Source of the DNA: Apostichopus japonicus
Lineage: Eukaryota > Echinodermata > Holothuroidea > Aspidochirotida > Stichopodidae
Assembly: GCF_037975245.1 (NCBI RefSeq)
Contig: NC_092577.1
Location: forward strand, 3,805,501 to 3,869,500
DNA: 64,000 bases
Reading direction: 5' to 3'
A model generated the notes under the pieces. It did not search any database. It saw nothing but the letters and a program-made list of their open reading frames with translations, and was not told the origin of the DNA. The first letter of the stretch is position 1; the number at the start of each line of letters is the position of its first letter. Made by a program: the position numbers and the translations under genes. Of the stretch, positions 49,801 to 61,027 are shown piece after piece.

Positions 49801-52800
49801 GTTCTAAGGAAACACCCCTCACCAAATATCGACAGATTCAGTAAAGAATCAACCCGTCAAATATGGGTCTGTTTTATATCCTGTATTTACCGAACTCGTA
49901 GATCTGTTTGAATCATGTGTATTGAATGTATTGAATATATTCATATAGTAGTATTAACGTCTTTTTTTCTGTAACACACGTAATCTCAATTGGAATATAT
50001 AATCGTAAGTGTTCGAGCCGATTATGTGGACCGTCCACATAATCTTATTCACATTTCATTGTATTGTTTATTGATTATAAACCAAAATTAGGGTTACAAA
50101 TTTATCAACTACATTAATTCAAAATAACTGTGTTCTTATGAAAGACCCAGCACCAAATATCGACAGATTCAGTAAAGAATCAACCCGTCAAATATGGGTC
50201 TGTTTTATATCCTGTATTTACCGAACTCGTAGATCTGTTTGAATCATGTGTATTGAATGTATTGAATATATTCATATAGTAGTATTAACGTCTTTTTTTT
50301 CTTTCTGTAACACACGTAATCTCAATTGGAATATATAATCGTAAGTGTGCGAGCGAATTATGTGGACCGTCCACATAATCTTATACACATTTCATTGTAT
50401 TGTTTATTGATTATAAACCAAAATTAGGGTTACAAATTTATCAACTACATTAATTCAAAATAACTGTGTTCTTATGAAAGACCCAGCACCAAATATCGAC
50501 AGATTCAGTAAAGAATCAACCCGTCAAATATGGGTCTGTTTTATATCCTGTATTTACCGAACTCGTAGATCTGTTTGAATCATGTGTATTGAATGTATTG
50601 AATATATTCATATAGTAGTATTAACGTCTTTTTTTTCTTTCTGTAACACACGTAATCTCAATTGGAATATATAATCGTAAGTGTACGAGCGAATTATGTG
50701 GACCGTCCACATAATCTTATACACATTTCATTGTATTGTTTATTGATTATAAACCAAAATAAGGGTTTAAAATTTATCAACTCTGTTAATTCAAAATAAC
50801 CGTTCTAAGGAAACACCCCGCACCAAATATCGACAGATTCAGTAAAGAATCAACCCGTCAAATATGGGTCTGTTTCAAAACCAGTATTTACCCGAACTCG
50901 TAGATCTGTTTGAATCATGTGTATTCAATGTATTGAATATATTCATATAGTAGTATTAACGTCTTTTTTTCTGTAACACACGTAATCTCAATTGGAATAT
51001 ATAATCGTAAGTGTGCGAGCGGATTATGTGGACCGTCCACATAATCTTATACACATTTCATTGTATTGTCTATTGATTATAAACCAAAATTAGGGTTTAA
51101 AATTTATCAACTACATTAATTCAAAATAACTGTGTTCTTATGAAAGACCCAGCACCAAATATCGACAGATTCATTAAAGAATCAACCCGTCAAATATGGG
51201 TCTGTTTTAAAACCAGTATTTACCCGAACTCGTAGATCTGTTGAATCATGTGTATTGAATGTATTGAATTGATTCATATAGTAGTATTAACGTCTTTTTT
51301 TGTGTAACACACGTAATCTCAATTGGAATATATAATCGTAAGTGTACGAGCGGATTATGTGGACCGTCCACATAATCTTATACACATTTCATTGTATTGT
51401 TTATTGATTATAAACCAAAATAAGGGCATAAAAATTTATCAACTCTGTAATTCAAAATAACCGTTCTAAGGAAACACCCCTCACCAAATATCGACAGATT
51501 CAGTAAAGAATCAACCCGTCAAATATGGGTCTGTTTTATATCCTGTATTTACCGAACTCGTAGATCTGTTTGAATCATGTGTATTGAATGTATTGAATAT
51601 ATTCATATAGTAGTATTAACGTCTTTTTTTCTGTAACACACGTAATCTCAATTGGAATATATAATCGTAAGTGTACGAGCCGATTATGTGGACCGTCCAC
51701 ATAATCTTATTCACATTTCATTGTATTGTTTATTGATTATAAACCAAAATTAGGGTTACAAATTTATCAACTACATTAATTCAAAATAACTGTGTTCAAT
51801 TGAAAGACCCAGCACCAAATATCGACAGATTCAGTAAAGAATCAACCCGTCAAATATGGGTCTGTTTTATATCCTGTATTTACCGAACTCGTAGATCTGT
51901 TTGAATCATGTGTATTGAATGTATTGAATATATTCATATAGTAGTATTAACGTCTTTTTTTTCTTTCTGTAACACACGTAATCTCAATTGGAATATATAA
52001 TCGTAAGTGTGCGAGCGAATTATGTGGACCGTCCACATAATCTTATACACATTTCATTGTATTGTTTATTGATTATAAACCAAAATTATTGTTACAAATT
52101 TATCAACTACATTAATTCAAAATAACTGTGTTCTTATGAAAGACCCAGCACCAAATATCGACAGATTCAGTAAAGAATCAACCCGTCAAATATGGGTCTG
52201 TTTTATATCCTGTATTTACCGAACTCGTAGATCTGTTTGAATCATGTGTATTGAATGTATTGAATATATTCATATAGTAGTATTAACGTCTTTTTTTTCT
52301 TTCTGTAACACACGTAATCTCAATTGGAATATATAATCGTAAGTGTACGAGCGAATTATGTGGACCGTCCACATAATCTTATACACATTTCATTGTATTG
52401 TTTATTGATTATAAACCAAAATTATTGTTACAAATTTATCAACTACAATAATTCAAAATAACTGTGTTCAATTGAAAGACCCCGCACCAAATATCGACAG
52501 ATTCAGTAAGGAATCAACCCGTCAAATATGGGTCTGTTTTATATCCTGTATTTACCAAACTCGTAGATCTGTTTAAATCATGTGTACTGAATGAATTGAA
52601 TATATCCATATAGTAGTATTAACGTATTTTTCTTTCTGTAACACACGTAATCTCAATTGGAATATATAATCGTAAGTGTGCGAGCGGATTATGTGGACCG
52701 TCCACATAATCTTATACACATTTCATTGTATTGTCTATTGATTATAAACCAAAATTAGGGTTACAAATTTATCAACTACATTAATTCAAAATAACTGTGT

Positions 52801-53745
52801 CCTTATGAAAGACCCAGCACCAAATATCGACAGATTCATTAGTGAATCAACCCGTCAAATATGGGTCTGTTTTATATCCTGTATTTACCGAACTCGTAGA
52901 TCTGTTTGAATCATGTGTATTGAATGTATTGAATTTATTCATATAGTAGTATTAACGCCTTTTTTTTCTGTAACACACGTAATCTCAATTGGAATATATA
53001 ATCGTAAGTGTACGAGCGGATTATGTGGACCGTCCACATAATCTTATACACATTTCATTGTATTGTTTATTGATTATAAACCAAAATTAGGGTTTAAAAT
53101 TTATCAACTACATTAATTCAAAATAACTGTGTTCAAAGGAAGGACCCCGCACCAAATATTGACAGATTCAGTAAAGAATCAACCCGCCAAATATGGGTCT
53201 GTTTTATATCCTGTATTTACCGAACTCGTAGATCTGTTTAAATCATTTGTATTGAATGTATTGACTATATTCATATAGAAGTATTAACGTCCTTTTTTTG
53301 TGTAACACACGTAATCTCAATTGGAATATATAATCGTAAGTGTATGAGCGGATTATGTGGACCGTCCACATAATCTTATACACATTTCATTGTATTGTTT
53401 ATTGATTATAAACCAAAATTAGGGCATAACATTTATCAACTCTATTAATTCCAAATAACCGTTCTTATGAAAGACCCCGCACCAAATATCGACAGATTCA
53501 GTAAAGAATCAACCCGTCAAATATGGGTCTGTTTTATATCCTGTATTTACCGAACTCGAAGATCTGTTTAAATCATTTGTATTGAATGTATTGAATATAT
53601 TCATATAGAAGTATTAACGTCTTTTTTTTTCTGTAACACACGTAATCTCAATTGGAATATATAATCGTAATGTATGAGCGGATTATGTGGACCGTCCACA
53701 TAATCTTATACACATGATGTGGTATAACATATTGACTCTAAAGCA
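46868..53745. repeat. ~332-bp satellite monomer array, about 21 copies
   Basis: Monomers each run through ctgtaacacacgtaatctca, ggaatatataatcgtaagtg, the palindrome, tcttatacacatttcattg, tattgattataaaccaaaa, accaaatatcgacagattc, aatcaacccgtcaaatatgg and accgaactcgtagatctg. Variation is concentrated in the poly-T tract before ctgtaac and in the block after ccaaaat (aagggcataaaa, tagggtttaaaa, tattgttacaaa types). The type order shows further nested duplications (see findings). No long ORF and no promoter or gene was recognised. Confidence 0.97.
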
Positions 53746-54370
53746 AAGCTCCTCTTGAATTTATTCAGAAATGATCAGCTATTCTAATTCACACTGACCA
53801 TAACCATGCTAACCACATATTTCGATAAAACGAATATACTTCATTTTAACTTTGGTAATTGTTTTTTGTGTCATACATATACACTATTATGGCAATAAGT
53901 GAGTACATTATAAAGGGTCAAAAGGCTTATACCCATATCATTAACATTTCCCTTACATTGGGTAGATTGCATGGGTATTGTCAGTAGTTTATGTCTGTAT
54001 TTGGTGTGTGGCGATTAGATATGCAATTCCACGGATTCGCCACTTGTTTAGACTTTTGGTCTGGATTTTCTTTAAGTATTAAAATGTACGCATATTGTGC
54101 ACCTTGCATATACAATCGTTTTTACATTGCCTGCTATGTATAATGTATATAAAGTTAGTATACAGGGGGATTATGGGGACTGTCCACATAATAATGTCCA
54201 CACTATCATGTATACCGACTTTTCTCTCAATAAATAAAATTGCATTTCTGAAGGTATAGATAGCTCCACTCACCATAACAGCAGAAACCACTTAATTTTT
54301 ACGGGCCTAGCTTGTGTACATCTAGTAGTCCCCGTAACCCTGTCATATGCCAACGTCCACATAACCCAGG
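53746..54370. repeat. Right margin of the satellite with degraded palindromes
   Basis: Satellite-like words continue at low similarity. At 54170-54205 gggattatggggactgtcca followed by cataataatgtccacac retains most of one palindrome, and acgtccacataaccc at 54353 keeps one arm. Otherwise AT-rich. Confidence 0.6.
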
Positions 54371-54371
54371 T

Positions 54372-54561
<190 letters not shown>

Positions 54562-54673
54562 AAACATTGGCTGTTTTACTTCCAATCACTTACCTAATTC
54601 AATTATTGTATCTCACTCGAGATCCAGCCTTTCTCTAAATGCAGCATAGTTGTTTAACAGTTTTTCCGTTATT

Positions 54674-54677
<4 letters not shown>

Positions 54678-54726
<49 letters not shown>
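54678..54726. repeat. (AT)n microsatellite
   Basis: About 24 uninterrupted AT dinucleotides. Confidence 0.97.
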
Positions 54727-54732
<6 letters not shown>

Positions 54733-55364
54733 CATCCATTATCTATATACAGGCTCTTCCTAAACAGAGTCGAGCACTTTTGGAGGTGTATAACCAAACT
54801 CTTATGTCAATATACTAGCTCGTGATTATTTTCGGTTGAGTATCTTGTGGATAGTACACCAACCATGAATCATATAAACCTTAACTATTCAACCGAATGT
54901 ATACCAACTTCAAACGAAGCAAACTTCATGAAAAAGTGGATTGAAAGAAACCATCTCCTTCAAAGACCGGCTTAGGAAAAATGCATGGCACTTCCTCCAC
55001 CCAGACGCATGAAACAACACAAAGACACTCTTTTAAATCTAGAAAACCTGCACAATAGATCACCGAACTTGTAGTATTCGAAGAAGAGTTGGATAAACTA
55101 ATCGCCAAAGCCGTATGGAAACCAATAAATGATCAATTTCAGTACAAATTGCAACAAGACTTAAGTATTATCAAACAGGACAAGAGAGTAACAGTAAAAG
55201 CTGATAAAAACCACAAACTACTACAAAATAAAAGTAAAGGACTATGAATCTCTACTTCACGCTAACATGACCAATCCAACAAAAAAAACTAAGCCAGCCC
55301 AGCAGAAGTAGCTAACCTTAACAAAGAAGCAAAGAAATAAGCAGTAACACACAAGTAGCAGTAA

Positions 55365-55602
55365 GGGAGTGTTAGCTCAGTGGTTAACCCGGTACCTTTC
55401 AATCATAAGGTCCCAAGTTTGAGTCACTCCAAGATTAATGTATGTCGTCCAGTTACAGAGTTGTTGACAATTGACAATTCATAATCATGGACATTAAAAT
55501 ATGAATTTGAGACTGACTTTGGTCAGCCTTGCTGCTTTGATAAGCCAATGATGGCTTCTTCGCGAGTTCCTGCCTGCAGGAGGATCTAAAATACAAAAAT
55601 AC
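55365..55602 (+). mobile_element. tRNA-derived SINE inserted in the retroelement
   Basis: Begins gggagtgttagctcagtgg, with a tRNA-like box A (ttagctcagtgg at about 55372-55383) and box B (ggtcccaagtttgagtc at about 55409-55425), followed by a non-tRNA body with ggtcagccttgctgctttg and ending in an A-rich tail (aaaatacaaaaatac). It lies between retroelement fragments (NKEAKK to the left, AEKDAFISLKDH to the right), so it inserted after the element arrived. The terminal agtaag may be a short target duplication. It is unlikely to be a working tRNA gene because a long body follows and the stems do not fit well. Confidence 0.65.
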
Positions 55603-56259
55603 ATACTGTACATACTTGAGTAAGACGACCATAGATCAACTAGCAGAAAAAGATGCGTTCATATCTTTGAAAGATCATTAAGATAACCTCACCAAAACTG
55701 AAATCGGACATAAATAAGCAACCACATCCTAGACAGAGCGATCACCAACATCAAAAGCAAAACCAACATAAACCAGTGGAAAAGCACAGGGGACGTATTA
55801 AAATGGTATAACGATGTCGCAAATATACCCGACTGCAGTTTTATTGTATCCGACATCGTGGAGTTTTACCGCTCAATCTCTGAAAAGCTCCTCCTCAACA
55901 CCCTAGACTTCGTCCAATTATACCACAAAATAGACGAGGAAATTGAAATAATTATTTAAGCTTTGACACACTATTGTATTTAGCGATAACACACAATGAC
56001 AAAAGAAACGCATTAACAACCTTTTCAACATCACCATTGGGAGCCTAGACGGTGCGGAATGCTGCTAACTATTGGTCTGCTACATGCTATCTATCCTCAA
56101 CGCTAAATATGGGAACAACATCGGCCTCTACGGAGACGATGGGCTCGGCATCTTCAACCACAACCCCAAAAGAAATTGAAAATATAAAGAAAAACATCTG
56201 TAAGACTTTTAAGAACAGCAACCTCAAGATAACAGCAGAAGCCAACAAGAAAGGCAGTA

Positions 56260-56650
56260 GATTGGAAACCGAACAACACCCCACTCTATCTGGACGTCAC
56301 ATTAGACCTGTCCACATCAAGCCACAAACCATACTTCTAACCGAACAACACCCCACTCTACCTGGACGTCACCCAAGACCTGTCCACATCAAGCCACAAA
56401 CCATACTTCTAACCGAACAACACCCCACTCTACCTGGACGTCACCCAAGACCTGTCCACATCAAGCCACAAACCATACTGGAAACCAAACAACACCCCAC
56501 TCTACCTGGACGTCACCCAAGACCTGTCCACATCAAGCCACAAACCATACTTCTAACCGAACAACACCCCACTCTACCTGGACGTCACCCAAGACCTGTC
56601 CACATCAAGCCACAAACCATACTTGAAGCCGAACAACACCCCACTCTACA
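56260..56650 (+). repeat. 72-bp in-frame minisatellite within the RT pseudogene
   Basis: The word cactcta(t/c)ctggacg recurs at 56282, 56354, 56426, 56498 and 56570, and its start once more at 56642: exactly 72 bp apart. In the retroelement frame each unit reads PNNTPLYLDVTQDLSTSSHK followed by PY and a variable residue (stop, W or L). The unit spans the DVTxDL to KPNNTPLY segment that occurs once in relatives, so a single-copy piece of the gene became tandem. Because 72 is a multiple of three, alternative frames stay open, which produces the 204-codon ORF at 56052-56666. Confidence 0.9.
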
Positions 56651-57349
56651 TAAGCATCAAACCTAACATCCCCCCTCAGGTACTGAATAACATACCAAAA
56701 GGCATTAACCAGCACATATCAGAAATACCCTCATCAGAAACAGAATTTAATGCAGCTGAACCCATATATCAAAGGGCATTGAACAATAGTGGATACGATT
56801 ACAACCTTATAAACAACAAAGAAGACAAAAAACCAAGAGGAAACAGACAGCGAAATATCACGAGGAATAACCCACCCTACTGTACGATAAAAACGTGAAG
56901 ACCAATATAGGCCAAAATTCCTACAGATCGTGGACAATTGTTTCACAAAAACCCACTCCTACCACAAAAGCCAGTCCATACAATCCCGCAACGAAAAAAT
57001 GCAACTTATGTATAGCCGAGAAGTATTTATTCTACTGAACCCAGGCCTGTGTACCCTGAACAAAAGAAACAAATTAATGGCTGAATGCCGACACCAAAAC
57101 AAACACTAACTGAGTGCAGTGACGTAGAACCTTAAGTTGGTATGCACAGTCTTACTATGGCAGACAGTTTATGCTGAAGTTATACGTGCAAAGGATGAAA
57201 AGACACATCGATTTAAAAAGAAAACTGGTTTCTTTCAGGATTCACCTAGAATGAAACTTGAACAGTTTTAAAACCTAACAGACTCAGCTAAGACATGTTA
57301 AATCAGCGGTATCGAAACCAGGTTGGACCCTAGGGGTCATTATGTTACC

Positions 57350-57480
57350 GGCATCCCCTCCCCCACCCCCCTGAAACCCCACATCCCCTTCCCCCTTAAA
57401 CCCCTCCTCCCCATGCAACCCCTCCTCCTGCCCATCCAACCCCTCCTCCTCCCCATCCAACCCCACCTCCTCTCCCTTTT
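57350..57480. repeat. C-rich ~21-bp minisatellite
   Basis: About five degenerate cccctcctcctgcccatccaa units, followed by a further ctccccctcccc tract at 57566-57598. ORFs in it on both strands are low complexity. Confidence 0.8.
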
Positions 57481-57619
57481 GGAATTCTCCATGTTGCAAG
57501 CAACATGAACACTATGAAAATTAGAATATCTTTCTTTATCTAATATTAACTTGAGCTGTAGTAAACTGCCCCCCCTCCCCTCCCCCTCCCCCTCCCCTAG
57601 TGCCTTAGTAGCACACACT

Positions 57620-58594
57620 TACTCTGCAATGATGATAAAATACTTACTCACTGATATAAATACTGTTTGTCACAAGGGTGCAAAACAACATGCACAAAGA
57701 ACAAGAATAATATTGTATATTGGCTACTTTTACAAAGTAAAAATCATATATACAGTAATAAGAATATGTGAAATACATGCAATAAGTTAGAATAAGAATG
57801 CATGAAATGAGAAAACATATACTGCGTCCTGGTAATGTTCCCCATCAATTCCTACAGTACCTATCAATTGCCACTTTTGAAATCATGATAATAATGAAAA
57901 ATTTGGCAAGTTTTAACCAAAGTGAACTGGACCTACGAGAACGTGACGTCATGGTCGCACACTGATAACAAAATCTTTTCTTTTGCTTTAGTTTTCATTC
58001 ATTCATTCATTCATTTGTATCCAACTTGGAAAAGCAGAAAATAACATTTTCATTACATTTCAACGCAAAAATATATCACATTTTTTCACAATTTATCACA
58101 AAATGACCTTTTATCACATTTCATATTTGCATTTATCATATCGCAAGTCTTCGCTTCAGAGACACTCTTGGAGCAGAATGTTCAAACAGCAAACAGTCCA
58201 AACTGAAATCTTTTTTTTTTAATCAGGATGTTTTGATTTACATACATCTTTAAAAAGTCAAAAAGAATTTTAACTTTTTTTTATGTTGTTGAATTTATCA
58301 ATTTTATGGATTACAAGACAACTAGTATACTGAACGAGATTAAAAAAACCTGGTGTAGAAGGTCATAATTATTGCCCACAGATTCTGTAGAACGCCAAAT
58401 AATGGTCAATTAAATTTCAAAGTTTAAAGTATTTCATTCACTGCAACCCTAACCCTGATTGCCCAAACATTTTAGATATTTGTGAATTTACTTCACCAAC
58501 TCTGCAACATCTCAGAATAACTTAGAGACAATCAGAATCCTCCATTATCGTACATTTGAACCAAAAAAGTTTGCAATTTAAAGGAACGTCATAC
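57620..58594. other. NAPRT: Expected 3' part of NAPRT; no exon recognised
   Basis: The next (last) NAPRT exon should lie below 58595, but no acceptor followed by a matching C-terminal segment was found. The stretch contains a cattcattcattcattcatt repeat at about 57995-58013 and otherwise AT-rich DNA. Confidence 0.4.
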
Positions 58595-58702
58595 CTTGTA
58601 TGGTGTCGGGTTCAAGGCTCTCTTGTGGTCGTTTCTCAAGGATTTCAGTGAAACCTGAACTCTCTCCTTTATTTCTTTCAACTTAGGAATGTTGCAACAA
58701 AT
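58595..58702 (-). CDS. NAPRT: NAPRT exon (C-terminal, encodes [10 protein letters not shown])
   Basis: 108 nt, 36 codons, phase 0 at both ends, acceptor atcccatag above 58702 and donor gtatga below 58595. It encodes [20 protein letters not shown] then [16 protein letters not shown]. In NAPRT this follows the VxxLxxLCxxNGK segment and precedes the short C-terminal tail; the basic DHKRxLNPTPYK ending is a conserved family feature. The last exon after it was not found. Confidence 0.85.
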
Positions 58703-58729
58703 CTATGGGATATGAAGAAAGGATACAGA

Positions 58730-58905
58730 TGTTAATTGCGCACATGGTATTACAAAATCAACATCCCACCAACACCTCCTTCTTCCACCCCAACCCCCTA
58801 ACCACTCCTCCTACCCCTTTACCCTCTTTCCTGCTTCATTATGGTCCTTCTCCCATCTGCCCTCCTTCCCCCCCCAGCTTTCCCACCTTGCAGGGCCAAA
58901 CCCAC
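58730..58905. other. C-rich intronic tract
   Basis: Pyrimidine-rich words such as ccaccccaacccc and ccttccccccccagc within the NAPRT intron upstream of exon 58595-58702. A 76-codon plus ORF here is low complexity. Confidence 0.6.
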
Positions 58906-59071
58906 ACACCACTCTTTGTAGGTTTGTTAGAATAATGAAATGACGTAGGGCCAACCCATTATTATATTATACATACAGTTGAGGAGCATCAAGAAGTATA
59001 ACACCTCATACCAAAATCTCGCAACTCACTTTTCCGGCACTCAGGGAAGATCTGTTTTCTCCTGTACTGAC

Positions 59072-59702
59072 CAGCGTTACCAGCGGCACATGCCAAAAAA
59101 ACGCTAGATTTGCAAAAGTAAAACCCCAGAAAACGCTAGATATAGATTTTCATGAACATATGTAATGTAGCCTATTACCTTCCATCACAAGTTGCACTTA
59201 TTCATATGATAGACAGTTTTATGATTATTTTAACAAATTTGATGTCATAATTGCTCAGAACCATAACAAAACAACTGCAGAATCAACAAAATTACAACTA
59301 ATTCAGAGGAAATTTAACTGCAAGAAACCATTATCGTCTCAATCCGCAGTAGGCTGTGTACGTAGTGTGTACATAAACTCACACAATAGCCCACAGTTCC
59401 TCTCCTCACGTTTACTACATGCACACGTGCGCCTCAGCTGTACGTATGTTCTGCATTATTCATAATAAATACATCGACCACGATAACATTGTGTAAAAGT
59501 AACATATAAATAAGTTAGTGTGTTGCCAAGCGGTAATTTCACCTCGAATGTTTCGGATACGTGCAATTCTTTTTTTGTGAACCATCAATTTCGGGCAAAA
59601 AACGCTAGATTTGGCCAATTTTGAAAAAAAACGTGCACTTGAACACCAGAAAAGTCTAAAAATGCTTAATCTAGTGTAAAAATGCTAACGCTGGTAACAC
59701 TG
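59072..59702. mobile_element. hAT-type MITE in a NAPRT intron
   Basis: Flanked by a perfect 8-bp direct repeat gtactgac (59064-59071 and 59703-59710). The tips are cagcgttaccagcg at the left and, on the reverse strand, cagtgttaccagcg at the right. An 8-bp duplication with tips beginning CAG is typical of the hAT superfamily. The word acgctagat recurs near both ends in matching orientation (about 59101, 59134, 59601). No transposase is encoded. It lies in the intron between NAPRT exons 59809-59880 and 58595-58702. Confidence 0.9.
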
Positions 59703-59808
59703 GTACTGACCTTCATAAATAACCCCAAAAGGAATAACCTCACAGACATGAATATATTCTTTATTATTCATACATATATATTAAACTTGATCAAATCTAG
59801 GATTTTAC

Positions 59809-59880
59809 CTTGCCATTTTCAAAACAAAGTTTCTGTAAAACCTCGACCCGGGCTGGAATAACGTTCGCTCTCTTTGATTC
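59809..59880 (-). CDS. NAPRT: NAPRT exon (encodes ESKRANVIPARVE)
   Basis: 72 nt, 24 codons, phase 0 to phase 0, between acceptor attgtag and donor gtaaaatc. It encodes ESKRANVIPARVEVLQKLCF then ENGK. It joins in frame to HPFE of the preceding exon, giving the family pattern HPFxESKRAxVxPxxVE. Confidence 0.88.
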
Positions 59881-59958
59881 CTACAATCGGTAGAAAAATA
59901 AAAGCATTCAAATAAGATCAAATTACTATAATTTCTGGATGAAAATATTGTATAATTT

Positions 59959-59974
59959 CCCCCCCCCCCCCCCT
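59959..59974. repeat. Poly-C run in a NAPRT intron
   Basis: About 16 consecutive C. Confidence 0.9.
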
Positions 59975-60476
59975 CTGTAAAGGAGCAGAATTTTAAACTC
60001 ACAGATGTGAAGATTGCCCCTCCTCTTAATGGAAGCCACCTCAACCTTTTTTTCCCTCCATATATTAGGCAAAATTTGGATTTTTTATTACTATTTTGAT
60101 CTCCTTAATTGGGAATATCTATGTAACCTGTATAAAGAATATTAACTGTTTTGAAAGTTCCAGAACATTTAAGTTTAAACAAAGACCAGTATCTCTCTCA
60201 GAGAGGAATAAAATAGCCCCCTGGCTATCTTTATTACTGAGCAACTATAAGCACACATGTCACCTTGTCAAATGGAAAAGGATCAATTCTGCTACAATAT
60301 CTAAACGTTTATGTTTGGTTTACAACAGAACTCGAGGCAAAACTTCTTTGTAAATGTTTTGTGCAGAAAAAATCAAGTGCATAGGCCTATATTTGTGAAA
60401 TACATTCTAAGAGATATAAGAGGATTTGTGATGCTGCAGCACTTATCCCGACATCCATCCGTGGTCATCTTTTTAC

Positions 60477-60562
60477 CTCGAATGGATGTCTGCACAGCAC
60501 TCGTTGATCTTTCTCTGGTAACTTTTCCTCCTCTCTCAGCATGAGATCCAAGAGAGCATGAC
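60477..60562 (-). CDS. NAPRT: NAPRT exon (encodes HALLDLMLREEEK)
   Basis: 86 nt. It starts in phase 1 (two bases completing Gly) after acceptor tcattcgcag, ends in phase 0 before donor gtaaaa. It encodes (G)HALLDLMLREEEKLPEKD then QRVLCRHPFE. The DG(H)ALLDLM segment after the RLYGKD motif is standard for the C-terminal half of NAPRT. Confidence 0.92.
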
Positions 60563-60629
60563 CTGCGAATGAGACAATCATCGTAACACCCTGATTGCGT
60601 CATCGATCTTGAAGAGATTCAGGAAGGCA

Positions 60630-60785
60630 GAAAAGGAAAAGGAGTGGCAGGGGGGTGGGCTGATGGGGAAGGTGAAGGGGTACAGGATAGGGCTAAAGGA
60701 AAGGGGTAAAGGAAAGGTGTAAAAGAATGATAATGGAAGGGGTACAGGGGTAAAAGAAAGGGTACAGGAAGGAAAGATCAGAGAA
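60630..60785. repeat. Purine-rich ggggtacagg/ggtaaagga minisatellite
   Basis: Irregular units of ggggtaaaggaaagg and aaggggtacagg in the NAPRT intron between exons 60477-60562 and 60925-61027. Confidence 0.75.
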
Positions 60786-60924
60786 AGGCATGTTTTTGGA
60801 TGTTAGTTTATGACCCTTCTAGTTTTGTTGCAATAATTTGATCCAAAATCATCATTACCATTGAGGGTTACATTAAAATTAACAGCAGACGATCGGACTT
60901 GAATAATCTGTTTGATGAACTCAC

Positions 60925-61027
60925 CATCTTTGCCATATAGTCTGCAGAGAGTTTTCTGACCAGGAATGGTAACCTTGGCAACATCTTGACTGAGCTTGAT
61001 TCTTGCCAACTCATCCACTTGTACTAA
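60925..61027 (-). CDS. NAPRT: NAPRT exon (encodes RIKLSQDVAKVTIPG)
   Basis: 103 nt, phase 0 start after acceptor ctgtctag, phase 1 end before donor gtgagt. It encodes LVQVDELARIKLSQDVAKVT then IPGQKTLCRLYGKD and the first base of Gly. The pattern FKLVxVxxxxRIKLSxDxxKxTxPGxK is diagnostic for nicotinate phosphoribosyltransferase. The first 178 bp region around this exon's 5' end is tandemly duplicated (60969-61324), leaving an incomplete second exon copy upstream in the transcript. Confidence 0.95.

Larger units (their letters stand above)
54900..57112 (+). pseudogene. Decayed Penelope-like reverse transcriptase
   Basis: Plus-strand fragments in several frames match, from memory of the family, an RT with a C-terminal GIY-YIG region. 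In order: FKDRLRKNAWHFLHPDA (about 54941-54991); KQDKRVTVKADKN (about 55175-55213); LAEKDAFISLKDH (about 55637-55680); NQWKSTGDVLKWYNDV then SFIVSDIVEFYRSISEKLL (about 55771-55890), the RT motif A region; NITIGSLDGAECC (about 56028); the catalytic [19 protein letters not shown] (about 56119-56175); and ICKTFKNSNLKITAEANKKG. Then KPNNTPLY, IPKGINQHISEI and NSGYDYNLI follow (56620-56810). Fragments with CNLCIAEKYLF and LNKRNKLMAECRHQNKH (about 57000-57108) resemble the end of the GIY-YIG domain, whose middle is missing. Stops, frameshifts, a SINE insertion and a 72-bp expansion make it non-functional. A different retroelement lineage with a similar RT cannot be excluded. Confidence 0.65.

Noticed and set aside
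31896-53745. Hammerhead ribozyme in the satellite
   Set aside because: Monomers near 330 bp made this worth checking, as some animal satellites carry one. I found no ctgatga ... gaaa core on either strand.
31896-53745. CRISPR array
   Set aside because: Units are 332 bp and similar throughout, with no short repeat/unique spacer alternation. The genome is eukaryotic.
55365-55430. Functional tRNA gene
   Set aside because: Box A and box B are present, but the stems do not pair well and the sequence continues into a SINE body with an A-rich tail.
56052-56666. 204-codon ORF as a single protein
   Set aside because: It mixes frames of the decayed RT: part is the RT frame ([15 protein letters not shown]), part is an out-of-frame reading of the 72-bp repeat.
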